Origin: Verrucomicrobiota bacterium
GTDB taxonomy: Bacteria > Verrucomicrobiota > Verrucomicrobiia > Limisphaerales > UBA9464
Direction of reading: 5' to 3'
Assembly (NCBI GenBank): GCA_025363585.1
Contig: JANYDN010000162.1
Coordinates: forward strand, 1-52,069
Length of the DNA stretch: 52,069 nucleotides
Shown here: positions 42,338 through 52,032 of the stretch, one piece after another
How the letters are laid out: each line of letters begins with the position of its first letter
Numbering within the stretch: the stretch's first letter is position 1
Program-made: the position numbers and the translations under genes
The notes under the pieces: model-generated
Told to the model about the DNA's origin: nothing
The model's database searches: none
The model's input: the letters and a program-made list of their open reading frames with translations, nothing else

Positions 42338-42868
42338 ATGCATCCGGTTCCCCTTTCCGAGATCGAGCGCGCCATCCGCAACGTTCCCGACTTCCCCAAG
42401 CCCGGGATCCAGTTCAAGGACATCACGCCGGTGCTGGCGGACGGCCGCCTGTTCGGGGCGGTGATCGACGGGCTGCTCGAAGGCGTGCCGCCGGGAAGCG
42501 TGGACAAGGTGGTCGGGATCGATGCCCGCGGGTTCATTTTCGCCGCGGCCGCGGCCGTCCGGTTGGGCGTCGGATTCGTCCCGGTGCGCAAAAAGGGCAA
42601 ACTGCCGTGGACGACGCACGAGCAGAGCTACGATCTCGAGTACGGGTCGGCGACGGTGGCGGTGCACGTGGACGCGGTCGCGGCCGGCGAGCGCGTGTTG
42701 TTGCTCGACGACTTGTTGGCGACCGGGGGCACGGCGTCGGCGGCGCTGGCGCTGCTGGAGAAACTGGGCGCGAGAATCATCGGGGCCAATTTCGTGATCG
42801 AGTTGGATTTCCTCGAAGGGCGGAAACGACTGGGCACGCATCCCGTGCGGTCGCTGGTGCATTATTGA
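42338..42868 (+). CDS. apt: Adenine phosphoribosyltransferase
   Basis: A 176-residue purine salvage enzyme converting adenine and PRPP to AMP. Diagnostic segments: IRNVPDFPKPGIQFKDITPVL near the N-terminus, GIDARGFIFAAAAAVRLGVGFVPVRKKGKLPW, YDLEYGSATVAVH, and the PRPP-binding loop RVLLLDDLLATGGTASAAL. The end IELDFLEGRKRL is typical. I prefer the ATG at 42338 (MHPVPLSEIE) over one ten codons upstream because it matches the family length. It is divergent from marR and is followed by a repeat-rich gap. Confidence 0.95.
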   Translation: MHPVPLSEIERAIRNVPDFPKPGIQFKDITPVLADGRLFGAVIDGLLEGVPPGSVDKVVGIDARGFIFAAAAAVRLGVGFVPVRKKGKLPWTTHEQSYDLEYGSATVAVHVDAVAAGERVLLLDDLLATGGTASAALALLEKLGARIIGANFVIELDFLEGRKRLGTHPVRSLVHY

Positions 42869-42889
42869 ACGATCCAGAAGCCGCGCATC

Positions 42890-43100
42890 GAAGGGAGCCC
42901 GCGAGAAGCGCTGTCGGCAGTAGCGCGGCCGTCCCGGCTGCGGTAGTCGCGGGCGTCCCGCCTGCGCGAGGCAAGGATTGCGGTTGCTGGGAGCAGCGGC
43001 TTCAAAGCGGCGTGGCGTCCGGCTTCACGCCGCACTCCAAGGCGCTTGGCGCAGAGCCGGCTTTCTCCACCGTCTCACGACGGCGGCCACCCCGCGCCAA
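42890..43100. repeat. Mosaic of dispersed repeats between apt and the FHA gene
   Basis: No gene lies in 42869-43118. The stretch contains GCGGTAGTCGCGGGCGTCCC (42940-42959) of the family seen at 8977, 10520 and 32543; an 'AAAGCGGCGTGGCGTCCGGC...TTCACGCCGCACTCCAAGGCGC' segment (43008-43045); and an end of the CTCACG-loop unit (CCACCGTCTCACGACGGCGG then CCAC, 43067-43090). Confidence 0.55.
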
Positions 43101-43118
43101 GTCTGGCCGGCGTGGCGA

Positions 43119-43601
43119 CTACTTCCCGAGATTCAGGAAGACGAAGGCGAGCGCGCCGACGATCACAAGGCCGAGGCCGACGCCGACGGCGAGGAAGATC
43201 TTGTTGGCCTTGTTGCTCTTCTTGCCGAAGCCGGCTTCCTTGGCCACGACCATCGTGTTGCCCTCGCCGAGGCGGACGGTCGGGCGCGGTTGGTCCATCT
43301 GTTTCTTGCCGGTCTCGTATCGCAGCTCGACCTGGCCGAGGCGCAAAATCTGCCCGGGCTTGAGCGATCCCTCCTTGTCGCCGGCCAACTGCGCCTCTTG
43401 CAGGTAGGTGCCGTTGGTGGAGTTGAGATCCTTGACCACGAGGTCGTCGCCTTTCAGCCAGACTTCGCAGTGGTGGCTGCTGACGGACGCTTCGGGAATG
43501 CAGAAGGCATTGTCCTCGACGCGGCCGACCGTGGTTTTGGTCGCCGTTAGATCAACGGACCGGCCTGCAAAGCCTTCGGTTAGGACGACCAGTTTCGCCA
43601 T
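43119..43601 (-). CDS. Tail-anchored FHA-domain protein
   Basis: A 160-residue protein with an N-terminal forkhead-associated domain (about 3-95). The phosphothreonine-binding pattern is visible: TVGRVEDN (G-R), SVSSHHCEVWLKGDDLVVKDLNSTNGTYL (S-x-x-H and N-S-T-N-G-T). A linker with PTVRLGEGNTMVV leads to a single C-terminal membrane helix (about 135-157, IFLAVGVGLGLVIVGALAFVFL), so the FHA domain faces the cytoplasm as a tail-anchored protein. It should bind a phosphothreonine partner, implying a Ser/Thr kinase elsewhere. The start at 43601 (MAKLVVLTEG) fits the domain edge. It is upstream of nothing obvious, and carA on the same strand is separated by 54 bases, so carA-FHA co-transcription is possible. 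Confidence 0.9.
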   Translation of the reverse strand: MAKLVVLTEGFAGRSVDLTATKTTVGRVEDNAFCIPEASVSSHHCEVWLKGDDLVVKDLNSTNGTYLQEAQLAGDKEGSLKPGQILRLGQVELRYETGKKQMDQPRPTVRLGEGNTMVVAKEAGFGKKSNKANKIFLAVGVGLGLVIVGALAFVFLNLGK

Positions 43602-43655
43602 AGGTTGGTTCGCTCCAGTAAAGCGGCCGGCCCGCGGGAGGGTCAATCGCGGAAA

Positions 43656-44828
43656 TCATCCGCGCTTGAGAATCAATTCGCGGAACTCGTCGAACAGCGG
43701 AGTGCTGTCGTGCGGTCCCGGGGAAGCCTCCGGATGATACTGGACGCAAAAGACGGGCTTTTTCTTGTGCCGGAGTCCCTCGACCGTCTGGTCGTTGAGG
43801 TTGATCCGGTTGACCGAAACGTCGGTCGGGAGCGACATGGCATCCACGGCGAACCCGTGGTTTTGAGACGTGATCTCGACGCGTCCGGACTCGAGATCCT
43901 TGACGGGTTGGTTGCCGCCGCGGTGTCCGAACTTGAGTTTGAAGGTCCGGCCACCGAGCGCTTGGCCAAGGATTTGATGGCCCAAACAGATACCGAAAAC
44001 CGGTGTTCCCGAATCCACGAGCGTGCGGATCTGGGAAACGATCCCGCCCAACGCCGCGGGGTCGCCGGGACCGTTGGAGAGGAAAATCCCGGCGGGCTTG
44101 TACTTCAGCACGTCCTCGGCGGACGTCGAGGCGGGGACCACCTGGACCCGGAATCCTTTTTGGCGGAGACGACGCAGGATGTTGTACTTGATGCCGAAAT
44201 CGTAGGCGACGATGGGAATGTCCGCGGCGGGCAGCGGCTTCCGGAGATCACGGGGCGGACACGGCGGCGGAAGATGTCCCTGCATCAACGTGAACGCCGG
44301 GCTGTCGGTATCCGACGGATCCCACGCGAAGGCCTCGCGATGCGTCACGTCCTGCACGTAGTCGCGGCCTTCCATGCCGCCCCATGCCTTCGCGCGCTCG
44401 ATCGCGTCGGCGTCCGAAATCCCCTCGGTGGAGAGCGTGCCGGGCATCGATCCGCTCACCCGGAGCTTTTTGACGAGCGCGCGGGTGTCGATGCCCTCGA
44501 TGCCCGGAATGCCGGCGTCCGCGAGATAATCGGCGAGCGAGCCGTCCGAACGCCAATTGCTGACGACCGGGCTGAGTTCGCGGATGACGAAACCGGCGGC
44601 GTGCGCGCGCCACGACTCCACGTCGACCTTGTTGACGCCGTAGTTCCCGATGTGCGGATAGGTCATCGTCACGATCTGTCCCTTGTAGGACGGGTCGGTG
44701 AGGATTTCCTGGTACCCGGTCATCGAGGTGTTGAAGCAAACCTCGCCGACCGCGGTGGCGCGGGCACCGAAAGCGGTGCCGTGGAAAACGGTGCCATCGG
44801 CGAGGGCGAGTACGGCGCGATTGCTCAT
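43656..44828 (-). CDS. carA: Carbamoyl-phosphate synthase small (glutaminase) subunit
   Basis: A 390-residue subunit that hydrolyses glutamine and channels ammonia to CarB for arginine and pyrimidine synthesis. The N-terminal CarA domain has [37 protein letters not shown] and [10 protein letters not shown]. The C-terminal class I amidotransferase has FLSNGPGDP, the catalytic cysteine in [17 protein letters not shown] and the catalytic H/E in [14 protein letters not shown]. The ATG at 44828 ([12 protein letters not shown]) is the family start. carB is not in the window. Confidence 0.97.
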   Translation of the reverse strand: MSNRAVLALADGTVFHGTAFGARATAVGEVCFNTSMTGYQEILTDPSYKGQIVTMTYPHIGNYGVNKVDVESWRAHAAGFVIRELSPVVSNWRSDGSLADYLADAGIPGIEGIDTRALVKKLRVSGSMPGTLSTEGISDADAIERAKAWGGMEGRDYVQDVTHREAFAWDPSDTDSPAFTLMQGHLPPPCPPRDLRKPLPAADIPIVAYDFGIKYNILRRLRQKGFRVQVVPASTSAEDVLKYKPAGIFLSNGPGDPAALGGIVSQIRTLVDSGTPVFGICLGHQILGQALGGRTFKLKFGHRGGNQPVKDLESGRVEITSQNHGFAVDAMSLPTDVSVNRINLNDQTVEGLRHKKKPVFCVQYHPEASPGPHDSTPLFDEFRELILKRG

Positions 44829-44999
44829 GGAGTGCGTCGGGCGACCGGCTTCCTTGGCGGACCGGCGGTCGCAAATCGGCGCGGAGTATGGGGACCGGCG
44901 ACGCCCGGTCAACGGGCGAGTCTGGGTCGAGGGATTTTCCGAAAAGCGCGGGTGGGAAGCGGGCCCGCGAACGTCGCGCCGGCGGTCTGTCGACAGGCG

Positions 45000-45725
45000 T
45001 TATTTCGCTCCCTGCGAGATCCACTTCTCGACCAACTCCACCTGCCTCGCGGCGAGTTTGTGCCGGTCGGGCGCGGGGAGATCCTCGTCCTTGCCGGAGA
45101 CGATCGCGAGGAGCGTGCTCTTTTTGGCGTCGCCCGCGACGACGGGCTTCGGGTAGTTCGCGCCGCCCTTGAGCACCGCGGCGGCGGACTCGACGGAGAA
45201 CGAACCCTTCGCACCGGCACCCGAATGGCATTCGGCGCATGCTTTCGCGAACAGCGGCTGGATGTCGCCGGCGAAGGTCACCGGCTTCACGAACTCCGCG
45301 ATCGGTCCGTCCGGCCACTTCGCGCCTTGGTCGATCCACGCGCGCAGGATGCCGATTTGCTCGGGCGTGAGTTTCTCGCTTTGGCCCGGCTTGTCGCTCG
45401 GCGGCGGCATCAACATTTCGTCCACGAGTCCCGCGACCATGTGGATGACCGCGCTCTCCTCGGACTTGCCTGCCTGGATCGCGGGGCCGTGGTCCTCGGT
45501 GACCTTGAACGCGCCCTCGCGCGTATCCATGCGGTACTTGCCCTTCTGCTTTTCCGCGCCGTGGCACTTGAAACACGACTCCTTGAAGATCGGGTAAACC
45601 TCCTTGGTGAAATCGACCGGACGCGCCGCGGGCAACGGGAGTTTGGAGACGTCGGGCTTGGATCCCTTCCCGTCGGCGACTGCGGCGAGCGGGATCACGA
45701 GGGCGAGGACGGCGAGGCGTTTCAT
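45000..45725 (-). CDS. Exported di-haem cytochrome c protein (PSCyt1-like, two modules)
   Basis: A 241-residue exported protein with an N-terminal signal (about 1-17) and two repeated haem c modules. Module 1 has CFKCH (51-55) and MPPP (about 106), the latter probably providing the axial methionine. Module 2 has CAECH (163-167), but the corresponding later segment reads DLPAPDR, so the axial methionine seems to be missing. FTKEVYPIFKESC and FAGDIQPLFAKAC show the internal repeat. This is the planctomycete-type cytochrome domain usually found at the front of DUF1549/DUF1553 proteins, here on its own. It probably carries electrons in the periplasm. It starts at the ATG at 45725 and is divergent from the next gene. 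Confidence 0.9.
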   Translation of the reverse strand: MKRLAVLALVIPLAAVADGKGSKPDVSKLPLPAARPVDFTKEVYPIFKESCFKCHGAEKQKGKYRMDTREGAFKVTEDHGPAIQAGKSEESAVIHMVAGLVDEMLMPPPSDKPGQSEKLTPEQIGILRAWIDQGAKWPDGPIAEFVKPVTFAGDIQPLFAKACAECHSGAGAKGSFSVESAAAVLKGGANYPKPVVAGDAKKSTLLAIVSGKDEDLPAPDRHKLAARQVELVEKWISQGAK

Positions 45726-45829
45726 GGGAAGCTGCCTCGACGCTAGCAACCGTGGGCATCGCTGGGAAGCCGCGTGGCGGCCCGTGTTGGCGCTTGTCGC
45801 CGCCGCGCGGACGGACTTTTCTCCCGTCC

Positions 45830-46693
45830 ATGCAAGGCCCACCCCCGCTTCACCCGCCCGTCCAACGTCGCGGTCTTTGGATTGTCCTCTCGGTGGGGGC
45901 GACCTTGGCGTTGGTCGTGGTGATCGCGGTCGTGGTGATCGGCGCGCAGGCGATGGGCAGGGCGAGGGAGCGGGCCATGGCCAACCGCGCCGCGCGGTCC
46001 GAGGCCGAACGCACGGTGACGGAGCAACGCGAGAAGATGGTCGACTCGTTGAAAACGGGCGATGCGGCGGCCGGCATGGAAGCGGTCGGGCAAATGCGCG
46101 GGCAGCTCGAGCGGTCCGCCTCCACGATGAAGGGCGAGGATGCCGCGGCGATGAAGGCGATGGCCGAGGTGTTGAGGAAGATCGAGGTTCCGGGCAAGGG
46201 CTATGCCGCCGCGATCGCGCGCATTAAGGACGAGGAGGTGTTGCAGTTCCGGGTGACGGAAAAAGCAACTTTCGGGAAACACCGCGAGATCGTGCGCGAA
46301 TTCCTCGCGCGCAACGACGATCTCGCCGCCGCCGTCGAGAATACCGAAAAGATCACCCGCGAGACGATGAAGCAGGCGGGAATCTCGCAGGCGAAAATCG
46401 ACGCCACCGTTGCGGGAATGGCGCGCGGCGAGGCATTGACCCACCGGCTCAAGGCCAAGATCCGTGCCGCGGACAAGACCATCGGCGAGTCCGCGCTCGG
46501 GGTCCTCGACCAACTGGAGGAGAACTGGGGGAAATGGCACTACGACGAGACCGCCGGCCATCTCGTCTTCAAGGACAACGAGCTTCTCGCCGCGCACAAC
46601 CTGCTGGTCGGGAAAATCCAGGACGCCGGCGAATTGCAGTCGAAGGCGCAGGAAAAACTCGTCGAGGTGCTCCGCGAGGTGAAGGTCAAGTAG
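45830..46693 (+). CDS. Membrane-anchored coiled-coil protein of unknown function
   Basis: A 287-residue protein with a short proline-rich cytoplasmic start, one strong membrane helix (about 16-40, WIVLSVGATLALVVVIAVVVIGA) and a long helical, heptad-like remainder (RAARSEAERTVTEQREKMVDSLK, AMAEVLRKIEV, KSKAQEKLVEVLREV-type ends). The sequence is Ala/Glu/Lys-rich with almost no cysteine. Its architecture is that of a bitopic protein with an extracytoplasmic coiled coil. I recognise no family. It lies 74 bases upstream of the histidine-kinase gene on the same strand, so a functional link with that sensor is possible but unproven. Confidence 0.75.
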   Translation: MQGPPPLHPPVQRRGLWIVLSVGATLALVVVIAVVVIGAQAMGRARERAMANRAARSEAERTVTEQREKMVDSLKTGDAAAGMEAVGQMRGQLERSASTMKGEDAAAMKAMAEVLRKIEVPGKGYAAAIARIKDEEVLQFRVTEKATFGKHREIVREFLARNDDLAAAVENTEKITRETMKQAGISQAKIDATVAGMARGEALTHRLKAKIRAADKTIGESALGVLDQLEENWGKWHYDETAGHLVFKDNELLAAHNLLVGKIQDAGELQSKAQEKLVEVLREVKVK

Positions 46694-46767
46694 GTCCGTT
46701 CCGGACGAAACACCGGCCGGGATTCGTTCGCTCGCCGGACGCCGCTCGTTTCGATACAAGTCGCGCG

Positions 46768-49092
46768 TTGTCCTTCCGGCTTCCACGAACTTTCCCGGCG
46801 CCGTGGCCCGCGGTCCTGTCGACCGCGTTGCCGCTCGTGTTGCTGGGATTGTGGTTGCTCGACTCGCGGTGGGTCGCCGTCTCGTACGACTGGACCACGC
46901 GACTGATCCCCGCGGAAAAACCGGGGCCGGATTTCCCGGTGGCGATCGTCTATCTCGACCTGGAATCGTACCGGCGCGAGCACCAGTCGCCGGGCATCCC
47001 GTGGGACCGGTCCCTGCACGCGCGCCTGGTGCGGCGGCTCAAGTTCGCGGGAGCGAAGTCGATCGTGTTCGACGTCGTTTTTGCAGGGCCCGGACCCAAT
47101 GCCGACGCCGACGCGGCGTTCGTCGAGGAGATCCGCGACAGCCGGCGCGTCGTCCTGGCGTCGGAACTCGCCCAGTCGCTCCGCTCGACGGACGGCACCG
47201 CGCCGGACACGCGTTCGTGGGACGCGGATCCCCCATGGAAACCGCTGGCGGATGCCGCGGCGGGCTGGGGCATCGCGACGCTGGCGGTGGACGGTGATTT
47301 TGTGGCGCGCCGACACTCGCCGGGATTGCCGTCGATGGGTCGGCCCAGTCTGGCGTGGGCCGTCGCGCGGGACCTGGATTTGCCGTCGGTCCGCGGCGCC
47401 GGCGCGTCGACGGAGTCGCGGTGGCTGCGATACATCGGCGGTCCGCTCGCGATCCCGAGCGTTGGGTACACCGCCGCGCTCGATGGATGGATGGTTCCCG
47501 ACGCGTTCTTCCGCGATCGGGTGGTGTTCGTGGGATCGCTTCCCATGGCGGGACTCTTCGGGGAGCGCGGCGACGCGTTTCGAAATCCGCGCACGGCATC
47601 CGATGGCCGCGACTCGTTGATGCCGGCCGTGGAGATCCATGCGACGCAAATGGCGAACCTGATCCGCGGCGATTGGCTGCGCCGGGGGTCCGCCGCGACC
47701 GAATCGTGGATCGTGGCGGCGTGCGGGTTGTTGCTGCCGGCATTGTTGTTGCGCCTCCGCCCGTTGCCCGCGGCCGGAGTCGCGGCGGGACTGGGTCTGG
47801 CGATGATTGCCGCGGCGGGCGTCGGCGGCGCGCGGCTCGGGATCTGGTTCCCGTGGACGATCGTCGTTTGCCTCCAGTTGCCGGCGTCGTTCGGCGCGGC
47901 GGCTTTGTACCAAACGTTGGAATGGTACCGGACGAAGCGCCGGCTCGAGGCGGAAGCCCTGCGCGCCCAGCGCATGGAAACGATCGGGACGATCGCGGGC
48001 GGGATGGCGCACGACCTGAACAACGTCCTGTCGCCGATCCTGATGGGCGCGCAATTGCTGCGGCGGAAGACGCGCGACGACGACGCGGACCGGCTGCTCG
48101 CGATGATGGAAACCAATGCCCGGCGCGGGGGCGACCTGGTGCGGCAGGTGTTGCTGTTCGCGCGCGGGCACGGGGACGCGGCCGTGCTGGTGGATGCGGG
48201 CACGCTCGTCCGCGAGATGGAACACGTCGTCCGCCGGACGTTCCCGCGGAACATCCGCGTGGCCGCGATGGCGCCGCCGGACCTATGGCCCGTGCTGGGC
48301 AACGCGACGCAACTGCACCAGGTGCTGTTGAACCTGTGCGTGAACGCGCGCGACGCGATGCCGGGGGGCGGCGACCTGACGCTGGCCGCCGACAACGTCG
48401 GGCTGGGGGAAGCCGAAGCGTCGGCGATTCCCGGCGGCCGACCGGGCGACCACGTGATGTTGCTCGTCGCGGATTCGGGCACGGGCATCGCGCCGGAAAC
48501 CCTGCCGCACATCTTCGAGCCGTTCTTCACCACCAAACCCGAGGGCAGCGGCACCGGGCTCGGGTTGCCGACGGTGGAGAGGATCATCCGTGCCCACGGC
48601 GGTTTCCTCCACGTGCGCAGCGAGCCCGCGCAGGGAACGACGTTCGAGGTCTACCTGCCGCGAGCCGCCGCGCCCTGGGTGCAAGAGGACGGGGAGGCGC
48701 CGCCCTCGGGGCGCGGCGAGAGGATCCTCCTCGTCGATGCGGAGGAGTCGGTGCGTTCCCTCGTCGCGCCGACCTTGTCGGCGCACGGCTACCGCGTGGC
48801 GATCGCGTCGTCCGCCGCGGAAGGAATCGCGATCGTGGAATCGGACCGCGGGTTCGCGTTGGCGCTGTTCGACGCCGGGGCGGAAGCGGCTGAACGCGGG
48901 CGTTTCCTCGCCGCCCTCGCCGCGACCGGCGTCGAGTGCGTCGAGATGTGCGGTCCCGGAAGCGAATCGGAGGACGCGCGGCGCGGGCTGCGAAAACCGT
49001 TTCGCCCGGGGGAACTCCTGCGGGTCGTCGCGCTTCGGATCGCGGCCGCGGCGAATGGCGAGGGACAAAAAACCGGCGGCGAACCGCGTTGA
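46768..49092 (+). CDS. CHASE2 hybrid sensor histidine kinase
   Basis: A 774-residue sensor kinase. An N-terminal membrane helix (about 12-30) is followed by an extracytoplasmic CHASE2 domain (about 35-300; VYLDLESYRRE, GAKSIVFDVVFAGP, VVFVGSLPMAGLFGE, MPAVEIHATQMANLIRGD), then three close helices (about 310-395). The phosphoacceptor is H415 in GGMAHDLNNVLSPIL. The ATPase part has the N box NLCVNARDAMPGG, G1 DSGTGIAPE and G2 GSGTGLGL. A C-terminal receiver (about 655-765) keeps the acidic pair in LLVDAEES, D702 and K743, but is short and lacks the usual Thr/Ser switch. No ATG precedes the first helix, and the TTG at 46768 is the best start. No separate response regulator is nearby. Confidence 0.9.
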   Translation: MSFRLPRTFPAPWPAVLSTALPLVLLGLWLLDSRWVAVSYDWTTRLIPAEKPGPDFPVAIVYLDLESYRREHQSPGIPWDRSLHARLVRRLKFAGAKSIVFDVVFAGPGPNADADAAFVEEIRDSRRVVLASELAQSLRSTDGTAPDTRSWDADPPWKPLADAAAGWGIATLAVDGDFVARRHSPGLPSMGRPSLAWAVARDLDLPSVRGAGASTESRWLRYIGGPLAIPSVGYTAALDGWMVPDAFFRDRVVFVGSLPMAGLFGERGDAFRNPRTASDGRDSLMPAVEIHATQMANLIRGDWLRRGSAATESWIVAACGLLLPALLLRLRPLPAAGVAAGLGLAMIAAAGVGGARLGIWFPWTIVVCLQLPASFGAAALYQTLEWYRTKRRLEAEALRAQRMETIGTIAGGMAHDLNNVLSPILMGAQLLRRKTRDDDADRLLAMMETNARRGGDLVRQVLLFARGHGDAAVLVDAGTLVREMEHVVRRTFPRNIRVAAMAPPDLWPVLGNATQLHQVLLNLCVNARDAMPGGGDLTLAADNVGLGEAEASAIPGGRPGDHVMLLVADSGTGIAPETLPHIFEPFFTTKPEGSGTGLGLPTVERIIRAHGGFLHVRSEPAQGTTFEVYLPRAAAPWVQEDGEAPPSGRGERILLVDAEESVRSLVAPTLSAHGYRVAIASSAAEGIAIVESDRGFALALFDAGAEAAERGRFLAALAATGVECVEMCGPGSESEDARRGLRKPFRPGELLRVVALRIAAAANGEGQKTGGEPR

Positions 49093-49137
49093 GACGCGGC
49101 CCGACGCCGGCGGATGAGGCCGGGCGACCGGAGGGGG

Positions 49138-49704
49138 TCAGTTGCCGGTAAGAAGCACGGTCCCGAAGGCGTCGCTGATGTCGACGCTGGTGACGGTGGT
49201 TCCGGGCGTGATGTATTCGCTCACGCTGCCGATTCCCGAACCGGCGACGATGAGGAAGGCGTTCGAAACGAACGGATACGCGGTGCCGCCGGCGACGTTC
49301 ACGGTGATGAAGAGCAGCGAGCCGTCGGCTTCCCCGACCGAGCTGGTCTGCACGTTCACCGTCATGAGCGACAGCGTGGGATAATACGGATCGATGCGAT
49401 AGGAACCCGAGCAGACGGGAACGATGCCGCCGGGCGCGGACACCGGCGTGAACGCGAGCGGCGCGACGACGATGGGCTGCGGTGCGGGCGCCGGCGTGGG
49501 AGTCGGCGTCGGCGTCGGCGTGACGGTTTTGCCGCCACCGCCACCGCCGCTTCCGCCGCCGCCCGTGCCGCCGCTCTTCAGGCCGCTCTTGCTGGTGCCG
49601 GGAATCGGATCCGTGGCGCCGCCGGACGCGAGGGCGGTGTGGGCGAGCGCGAGGAGGCTCAGGACGAGGGCCGCGGCGATGCGCGTTTGGGAGGAGGAGT
49701 TCAT
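49138..49704 (-). CDS. Secreted protein with Gly-rich and Thr-Pro linker, unknown function
   Basis: A 188-residue protein with a Sec signal (about 1-27, ALVLSLLALAHTALAS). It is followed by a glycine-rich stretch (GGTGGGGSGGGGGGK, about 42-57) and a (TP)n then (AP)n linker (about 58-74). The remaining 110 residues form a beta-rich domain (VSAPGGIVPVCSGSYRIDPYYPTLSLMTVNV, ADGSLLFITVNVAGGTAYPF and SVDISDAFGTVLLTG) with one cysteine. The linker suggests a surface-displayed or envelope-associated domain. I recognise no family. The sequence immediately before the ATG (TACCTCCC) is not a Shine-Dalgarno. The CT/GT-rich linker is a slippage-prone repeat. Confidence 0.8.
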   Translation of the reverse strand: MNSSSQTRIAAALVLSLLALAHTALASGGATDPIPGTSKSGLKSGGTGGGGSGGGGGGKTVTPTPTPTPTPAPAPQPIVVAPLAFTPVSAPGGIVPVCSGSYRIDPYYPTLSLMTVNVQTSSVGEADGSLLFITVNVAGGTAYPFVSNAFLIVAGSGIGSVSEYITPGTTVTSVDISDAFGTVLLTGN

Positions 49705-50109
49705 GGGAGGTAGTATGTATTCGTTGTGTTTCCCGACGTTCCGATCGTCGCCACTTGGGATGATCGTCGCCGGCGATTCCCCATGGAACATCCGGCATGC
49801 CAAGCGATCGTGGGTGCCCAAAACCACTCGATTTGGTCCGAAAATCGTGGGTTTTAGGATCCGGAGTGGTCCGGTTTCGAGAGCCGGGCCTTCCGGGGAT
49901 GCGGAAGCGGACCACGCCGCCTCAGCCGGATCCATGCAGCCGCGGCAGCGGAATTATTTCACGCCAAGCCGGACCAAGGCCATCCAAGGGGGACATAGAC
50001 CACCGGGGTGTCGATTCACCGGATGGTGGGATTCGATGAGGGCATCCCAACCCACCTTCACGGCTTTGGCCGGCCTTGGTCCCACTTGGCGTGAGGAATT
50101 CCCGTTTTC
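49705..50109. repeat. Gene-free region with dispersed inverted-repeat element, copy 4 (49933-50122)
   Basis: From 49933 the left terminus GCAGCCGCGGCAGCGGAATT is followed by TTCACGCCAAGCCGGACCAAGG. The right terminus CTTGGCGTGAGGAATTCCCG then TTTTCCTAACGCATCG mirrors it, giving inverted arms of about 40 bases. It is the same family as copies at 26, 404 and 35133. The right end continues to about 50122 and supplies the last codons and TAG stop of the HAD-Nudix gene. The first part of the gap (49705-49932) contains no feature I recognise. Confidence 0.7.
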
Positions 50110-51216
50110 CTAACGCATCGCTGCGGCTTGGTCCGCGGCCGCGTTGGGTGTCGTCACCGGGGAGACCGCGTCGAGAAGGATGCGCGTCGGCGTGTTGAGC
50201 GGCAATGCGCGCGCCTGGGCGGGCGTGACCCAGCGGAATTCCTGCGCCTCGTCGTTGAGGGCGACGTCGGTGCTTCCCGCGGCACGACAGGTGTAGTTGA
50301 GCAGGAGGAAATGCGCGTCCTTGTAGAACTCGGGTGGCGAAACCGCGTCCTGGACGAGAACGAATCGGACGTCATCGACCTCAAGACCGGTTTCCTCGAG
50401 CAATTCCCGGTGCAATGCGTCGATCGCGGCCTCGCCCCACTCGATCTTCCCGCCGGGAATTCCCCAGAGGCCGGACCATTTGTCGGTGCGCAACATCAGG
50501 ACGCGTCCGGCGTCGTCGAACACCAGCGCGCCGACGGTGGGGATCGGGAATCGCTTCGCGGCATCGCGCGCGCGGAGGCGGAGTCCGTTTCGTTCGAGAA
50601 GGCCGCGCAATTCGCCGAGGTGCTCGACGACGAGGTCGGGTTCGGCGGCGCGGAGTTGTTCGAGGCGGTTGTATCCGGTGAGGACGGCAATGCCGGCGAT
50701 GCCGCCGTGGCGCGCGGTCTCGAGGTCGTGGCGCATGTCGCCGACGAAGACGGTTTCCGCGGGGTCGAGCCGGTGTTCGGCGAGGAGGCCGAGGATGAGA
50801 TCGCGCTTGTCGTCGGCGCCGAGGCAATGGTGCTGGAGAAACTCGCCGAGCCCGGTGGCGGCCGCCTGGCGGGCGAACCAGGGAGCGGGGACGGCACTGA
50901 GCACGAAGGTGCGGAGTCCCTCGCGGCGCGCGAACTCCAGGAATTCCCGCGCGTGCGGCAGGGCGACGACGGTGGATTCGAGCTCGAGGAATTTCTCGGC
51001 GAACCACTGCTGGAGCTGTCGCTCCGGCACGGCGGGAACACCGGAAAGATGGCGCGCGAAGAATGCCCGCGCGGGCAACTCGAAGTCGTCGCGGAACCGG
51101 TCGAGCGTCATCGGTGCCACGCCCGCCTTGGCAAAAAGGTGGTTCACCGCCTGCCAAACCGCCGGGAGATCGTCCACCAAAGTCCCCGACCAGTCGAAGA
51201 TCACGTTCCGGATCAC
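50110..51216 (-). CDS. HAD-like phosphatase fused to a Nudix hydrolase
   Basis: A 368-residue fusion. Residues about 1-210 are a HAD-superfamily domain: motif I is IFDWSGTLVDD, in which D8 is the nucleophile but the usual second aspartate is serine (S10). Motif II is VLSAVP, the lysine lies in GADDKRDL, and motif IV is FVGDMRHDLETA. Residues about 225-345 are a Nudix hydrolase with a perfect Nudix box: G-x5-E-x7-R-E-L-x-E-E-x-G-L spanning GGKIEWGEAAIDALHRELLE onward. The pairing suggests a two-step nucleotide clean-up: a Nudix-type diphosphatase whose product could be dephosphorylated. The start is the GTG at 51216. Its stop codon and last codons are inside a dispersed repeat. Confidence 0.88.
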   Translation of the reverse strand: MIRNVIFDWSGTLVDDLPAVWQAVNHLFAKAGVAPMTLDRFRDDFELPARAFFARHLSGVPAVPERQLQQWFAEKFLELESTVVALPHAREFLEFARREGLRTFVLSAVPAPWFARQAAATGLGEFLQHHCLGADDKRDLILGLLAEHRLDPAETVFVGDMRHDLETARHGGIAGIAVLTGYNRLEQLRAAEPDLVVEHLGELRGLLERNGLRLRARDAAKRFPIPTVGALVFDDAGRVLMLRTDKWSGLWGIPGGKIEWGEAAIDALHRELLEETGLEVDDVRFVLVQDAVSPPEFYKDAHFLLLNYTCRAAGSTDVALNDEAQEFRWVTPAQARALPLNTPTRILLDAVSPVTTPNAAADQAAAMR

Positions 51217-51261
51217 GCCGGGAGGCTACGCGCGTCCCCCGTTCGCGTCGCAGGGAATCCG

Positions 51262-52032
<771 letters not shown>

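Noticed and set aside
42239-42343. A longer MarR protein starting at the ATG at 42343
   Set aside because: It would overlap the start of the divergent apt gene, and the extra residues (about 35, Arg-rich) are not MarR-like.
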